This document shows, piece after piece, positions 59,597 through 64,000 of a DNA stretch of 64,000 nt. Source of the DNA: Xylaria sp. FL1777 (Eukaryota > Ascomycota > Sordariomycetes > Xylariales > Xylariaceae); assembly GCA_022578965.1 (NCBI GenBank), contig MU400549.1, positions 62,991-126,990 on the forward strand, given 5' to 3'. The first letter of the stretch is position 1, and each line of letters starts with the position of its first letter. The position numbers and the translations under genes were made by a program. The notes beneath the pieces are model-generated. The model was not told the origin of the DNA, did no database searches, and was given only the letters and a program-made list of their open reading frames with translations.

Positions 59597-60491
59597 ATGT
59601 CACGCCATTACCTCCTCCTCTACAACACCCTCTCCCTCCTATCATGGACATATCTCACAGCCCGCCTCCTCTCCCACTTCGTCGCGCCCACGCCGACGAC
59701 GGGCGACGCTGAGGCCGAGGCCGCCGCTGCGACAAACCTCGCTCTGGTAACAGCCGTGCAGAGCGCCGCGGCCCTCGAGATCCTGCATGCCGCGCTAGGC
59801 CTCGTGCGCGCATCGCCCGGCGCCGCAGCGGTGCAGATCGGCGGGCGCAACCTCGTCGTCTGGACCGTCATGCGCCGCTTCCCCGATCTCGTCGTCTTCG
59901 GCTACGGGGATGGGTACGGGTACGGACCCGTCGCGTTTCGCTCGTGTCTGCTGGTGTGGGGTTGCTCGGACGTCTTGCGGTATTCGCTGTTCGTCGTTAT
60001 GCTGGTTTGGGGGAGCGCACCGGGGTGGTTGAGGTGGTTGAGGTTTGTGCTTTGCTGTCTTTTTTTCAATTCGTTTGTTTTAGCTACTTTACTTGCGCGC
60101 CACTTCCCCTCGTTTCCTCCCCCGTCGCTAATATTTGGGCATTTGTGTTACTGTTATGCTTATTGGGAATTTGGTGCTGGACTGATGAGAGTGTATTATA
60201 GGTATTCCGCTTTCATAGTCCTGTACCCCATAGGCTTCGTGAGCGAAGCCTCGCTTGTCTACCTCAGTCTTGTTGAAGCTCGTGGTATTGGCCCGTTCTA
60301 CAGGGGTTATCTATTCGTGGGGTTACTGAGTTATATACCAGGTAAGTGTTCCCTATCTCAGCTGTGATTGTGTATGATTGTGAGGTAATAGGAGCTGATT
60401 GGGGTTTACAGCGAGTTATTTTCTATACACGTACATGTTTTCGCAGAGACGTCAGGCTTTAGGGCAGAAGGGACGGGTGAAGAACACGTGA
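59597..60491 (+). CDS. PHS1: Very-long-chain (3R)-3-hydroxyacyl-CoA dehydratase, PTPLA/HACD family
   Basis: This ER membrane enzyme removes water from 3-hydroxyacyl-CoA in the third step of fatty-acid elongation, feeding ceramide and sphingolipid synthesis. Exons 59597-60042, 60202-60341 and 60412-60491 encode 221 residues, the normal size. The start MSRHYLLLYNTLSLLSWTYL is typical. VTAVQSAAALEILHAALGLV and VWTVMRRFP follow. WGCSDVLRYSLFV precedes the first intron. After it, YSAFIVLYPIGFVSEASLVY carries the catalytic Tyr and the Glu seven residues later. The C-terminus reads SYFLYTYMFSQRRQAL and ends basic, as in ER-retained members. Several hydrophobic helices are evident. Intron 1 (159 nt) uses a GTTTGT donor, keeps the frame and has no stop, so an unspliced reading would insert 53 residues. 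Intron 2 is 70 nt with a standard GTAAGT donor. Confidence 0.93.
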
Positions 60492-60893
60492 TGATCACGA
60501 TGAAGGTTTGATGGAGAATATGTAGTGTAGCTTATTAGCCAATCTTTAGCTGTAGTGAAGATGGATAGACAGCTAGGGTAAGAAGGTACCTTAGTACGGA
60601 GGTAAATGCGTTAGTAGCTAATAACTTTCACAGCATTTTTAGGCCCGCCCGCGCCTTGTAGCTTCTATGGGAAGACCTCCTCCTACATTACCATTTAGAT
60701 TCAGGGATTCGCTGTTCTGCACCGACCCAACTACTAATCTGGCGGTCATAAGGACTAGATGTAGCAGCTCAGAATGCTTTGAATCGGTGTAATTGAAGTT
60801 GAAAGCTGATGTCTTGCACTTAAGTACCTTCTAAAACTTAATGAAGTTGAACTACGTTAGTTGGAGCTTGCTAAAGACTATAAACAAAAAATC
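60492..60893. other. Short intergenic region
   Basis: PHS1 and the HET pseudogene converge here. Nothing else is seen. Confidence 0.6.
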
Positions 60894-61941
60894 TCATCTA
60901 GCCCACGACCACGAGGGGCACCTGGGAGTTGTGTCGCTACTCGAATGGCGGCGTTGAAGTCCCGGTTCATCGCTCTTCAATAAATGCGGCTTATAAGTTC
61001 TGAGTCTATGCCAATTATCTCTCCATAGCAGAGCACTCGCAAAGTCACGCTTCGGCAAACACCAGTAGAATTCGGTGTGGGAGGTTTGGGAATACTCTTG
61101 GATGATCACAGTAAAGGTGTTGAGGATGCCATCAGGGAAGCTGAGTTGTCGCGTAGTGTATTATTTGACATGGGTGATATAGTTCGAACCCGCGTCAAAA
61201 GGCCACTCGCTGGCATAGTTGATGTTGAATTTTATCTGGGGTTTCCTGTCGGCGTGAACATACTGTGTCACGTCTTTGGACCACCCCACAGCGCTTAGGC
61301 ATTGATGGAACACACGATCTCCTACAAAGATCAGCTTGAACTTCGAGAAGTGCTCTTCTTGATATGTCTATGCACGGCTTGTCCAAGTCGAGGCGTTGAG
61401 AACTGATCGCATATCGTACCCACCACTTATTCGAAGTTTCGCGATCTCGGTTGTAGCCCCCCGAGAACCGAGTTGGAGTTGTCGCTATCTGCAGCGATGA
61501 TAGTGAGGATAGCCTGAGGATAGATCCTGTCCATGATACTAATCATCTGCTTTTTTTTTCTGGCATCATCTTGGAGAATGCATAGCGCATCAACCCATAG
61601 ATAGTGCTCGTCAAGCAACTCAACGACATCGATGGCGTACCGGATGATCCTAGGGATTTCTTACATGTTCAGTGTTAAAGTTTGAGCCTGAGAGAGGTTA
61701 GCTGGCAGTGGATCAAGGAAGATCCGGCGAATGTGCGTCCCGGCTTCGGTTTTCCCCATACGTAGCTGAGTGCAACGTAGTTACTATCATCAATCACCTG
61801 GAAACCTACACGTACTTCGGCTGATGATGGAGGGAGAACAGCGTGTGATTGAGTCTGCGAACAACATTGGCCGTGGTATTGCCGACAATTCGACCACCAG
61901 TTCTCGATGGTCTGAAAATCGATACAGTCAGGTTTGCCCAA
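60894..61941 (-). pseudogene. HET-domain (heterokaryon incompatibility) pseudogene
   Basis: HET domains are fungal modules of allorecognition and cell-death genes. On the minus strand the order of family motifs is intact: an N-terminal Cys/His-containing helix pair (WWSNCRQYHGQCC), VALSYVWG near 61790, LWVDALCILQDD near 61590, MDRIYPQAILTIIAADS near 61510, and a NASTWTSRA...TYQEE block near 61370. The C-terminal part runs to a stop at 60894. The frame is broken in several ways. A shift separates the first segment (61941-61675) from the second, and a TAA lies at 61663-61661. Another shift lies near 61440, with stops TAG at 61370-61368 and TAA at 61163-61161. A few could in principle be unrecognised introns, but several independent breaks make this a dead copy. 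The 5' end may extend past 61941. Confidence 0.85.
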
Positions 61942-63754
61942 CCTGCCACAACGGAATTTGTCCTAGTTGGGGGCAAGACTGTTCTCCTAAAGCGTGATAC
62001 GAATATCGGGCTAGATAGTCGAGCCGATATTCACATAACAGTTCGAATGGTCGTCCGAGTTGTTTGGTCATTCACTTCTCCAAGACACTGTCTTTGCTAA
62101 ATCGGAAGTTGGCGTTAACACGCTACATGTTGAAGCCGTACTATTATTCATTTCTACCAAGCTTAGCAGGGGAAATATGAAAGGCTCTCTCAGTGTCGAG
62201 TTCGGATGGGGTCTCGCTTCCAAAAGACTCCCGGATAATATCTTCGTCGATAATAGGATCCTCCCATAACGCCTACAGTTCCTCATGACAGTGATTTAAG
62301 ACAATTGGTGTCTTCTTCCAGGTCACCGTTTAGAGTCTTGTGCCCACTGATAATGTACTAAAAAGTAATGCAATCACTTACGGATTACGTTAAGCTAACA
62401 ATTAATTACCAGCAATATAATGTTACTATACAGCTAAAAGGTTGAAAGCTTTACAACATAGTGGTTAACATTAGTACACGTAGGTGGGAAGCTAAATAAA
62501 GAGACGAATATTCACCTAATGTGCCAAAGCGAAGCGCCAGGACTTTCCCACAGATAGACAGACCTAGGGAGGGAAAATAATATTTATAGCTTAAATCTTT
62601 GAGAAATCGGGGTATAGGTAATTCTGTTCATAGTTAATGCACTCCTTGTATTGTATTACCTTTTATATTACCCTGCTTTTTGTAATACATTCACTATTTG
62701 ATTGCCACAGTGGAAGATGGCCCTAGCTAACTACGGACGCAAATGCCTCTGGTCATCTCCTCGCTAATCTTTTATTATTTGATTCTTTGTTTATTAAGGC
62801 ATTCGCGGCTCAAATTTCAAGTTCACGATCTTAATCTCCTCATATCATCGCCAATTTGGAGCTAGACATGAGTTCGGTACCAAGCACAGCCCAAGAAAGT
62901 TCGGTTCTCTAGCTACTTGCTTCTCCCTTCTCAAGAGTTGCGCATCATATGCGCTCAGCATAACTCATTACGTTTATCTCGACCTCATCCCAAGTCAAGG
63001 GCCATATACATGATTAATCACTGACACATAAATCAACGTTTAAAGATTATTCCGTTTATGTTATATGCCCCTAGCTGCACACTTCGTCACCTACCTTAGG
63101 ACTCCCTCACCAAGAGCTAGAATCAATCCCTTTCTCTGCCTTAATCACATTATTCCCCAGCAAAGTTAGGATACTAGGTCTACTAGGTCTAGGTGGTGCA
63201 GTCATCATATCCCAGCTCCCATTCATTTGTTTATTCATCCAGCTACCTACTCACCTACTGAACGGCCTTGCTCATACAAGTGCAGTTCCCCCTTTAACGC
63301 TACCCCGCCTTAATGTCAGGGACCAGGTAGGCTCCTGCGTCTAAAGCTCGTGTGGAGGAACTGACTTCCAGCCGCTTTCTGGTCTTGTTATCACCAAGGC
63401 AGTTGCCATCATCCAGCCCCACACTATCAGAGAGGAACCTGCTGGCCTCGCTTTACCTTCCTCCTCCGTTCATACTTTACTGCTGCCACCCACCGAATCA
63501 CACATTGTCTTCATTGCGGCCGGCCAAAACAAATCAGCAAACGTGAGTTTTGTCACCCTGTCATACATCGCCATCTACCTTGGCAGAATAAGGGCTGGTT
63601 TATCAACTTGCTAAGTACTCACCATTAGTCATCAATTAGGCCCTAAATTACTTTTACTGTTTCTTACAGCCCTTTATAGTTGAGAAGTTACTGGTCAGTC
63701 AAGTTGTAATTGATAGCGGCCCTGTTGTTGGCCTTGGCTATCGTGTAGGGTAAC
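61942..63754. other. Intergenic region
   Basis: Bases 61942-62290 may hold the decayed 5' part of the HET gene, but no motif is clear. 62.3-63.0 kb is AT-rich. 63.0-63.75 kb is C/T-rich, as expected for a promoter and leader of the gene that starts at 63755. No other gene is supported. Confidence 0.5.
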
Positions 63755-64000
63755 ATGCCAAGACGAAGAATAAAAGTCAAGCGCAATGCTGTGCCTGTTC
63801 AAGGTCAATGGGATATCCTCCCACATGGGATGGGTGTCCTACCTACTTCCACAAGTCAACCGACAAGCCAAGTAACGAGCGTACAAGAAACTTTGGGACC
63901 GAGGAATATCGACAAACATGACGTTGATCCCCAGCTCGAGCAGGAGAATCCTAATCAAGAGACAAATGACACTCTCATCGTGGACGTTAGCTCTGTCAGT
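63755..64000 (+). CDS. 5' part of an unrecognised gene, off the right edge
   Basis: The ATG at 63755 opens a frame of 82 codons with no stop to the window edge. It begins MPRRRIKVKRNAVPVQGQWD, a basic start, and continues with a Gln/Thr/Ser-rich stretch and an acidic Asn/Glu/Gln stretch, so it is probably disordered. No domain is visible in this portion and no signal peptide is present. Codon texture and the C/T-rich sequence upstream favour a real start, but the evidence is thin without the rest. Confidence 0.45.
   Translation, partial: MPRRRIKVKRNAVPVQGQWDILPHGMGVLPTSTSQPTSQVTSVQETLGPRNIDKHDVDPQLEQENPNQETNDTLIVDVSSVS

Noticed and set aside
1..64000. CRISPR arrays, bacterial operons, riboswitches, rRNA genes
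   Set aside because: No such signals were seen. The gene structure is eukaryotic and no 5S, 18S or 28S sequence was recognised.

Overview
The window is nuclear DNA of a filamentous ascomycete, most likely a Sordariomycete. The evidence is short introns (about 50-160 nt) with GT-AG ends and CTAAC-type branch sites, an intron-bearing nuclear tRNA, a class II hydrophobin, a TORC1 Kog1/Raptor gene, a Tea1/Kel1-type kelch gene, a HET-domain pseudogene and small foldback elements. All exon models below were worked out by eye from splice signals, reading phase and remembered family motifs; no search was run.

Layout. 1-3411 (-): most of a kelch-repeat cell-end marker gene, running off the left edge. 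3412-8016: long intergenic stretch holding a nested pair of foldback/MITE elements (6564-7075). 8017-12808 (+): complete three-exon KOG1. 13662-16511 (-): a 949-residue repeat-rich hypothetical protein. 18090-18751 (-): a secreted protein of the fungal family often labelled IgE-binding, with a GC-AG intron. 21701-22783 (+): a conserved fungal protein that may have a nucleotidyltransferase-like fold. 24845-24931 (+): tRNA-Arg(CCG). 25707-26150 (-): a secreted Kre9/KNH-like protein. 28845-29316 (-): a class II hydrophobin in three small exons. 36034-36700 (+): a tentative two-exon hypothetical gene. 37129-38015 (-): a DJ-1/PfpI-family protein. 42327-43319 (-): a 294-residue hypothetical protein whose two introns are near-copies of each other. 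43320-52857: almost 10 kb with no gene I can support. 52858-55527 (+): a five-exon ketopantoate-reductase-type protein with a long disordered tail. 59597-60491 (+): the fatty-acid-elongation dehydratase PHS1. 60894-61941 (-): a broken HET-domain gene. 63755-64000 (+): the start of an unrecognised gene running off the right edge.

Reading the region as a whole: housekeeping genes (polarity marker, TORC1 subunit, very-long-chain fatty-acid dehydratase, PanE-like enzyme) sit towards the two ends. The middle (about 17-52 kb) is sparse and rich in microsatellite-like and TAGGTACCTA-like sequence, and it carries mostly small secreted-protein genes and lineage-specific hypotheticals. Three secreted-protein genes lie on the same strand between 18 and 29.4 kb, each with a TATA-like element upstream.

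The most unusual signals are: the paired, equal-length, similar introns at 43.1-43.3 kb, which could be introner-like elements or an exon-intron duplication; the GC-AG intron in the secreted gene; a frame-preserving intron in PHS1; nested foldback elements at 6.6-7.1 kb; and HET pseudogene stops that all fit CpA-to-TpA (RIP-like) changes.
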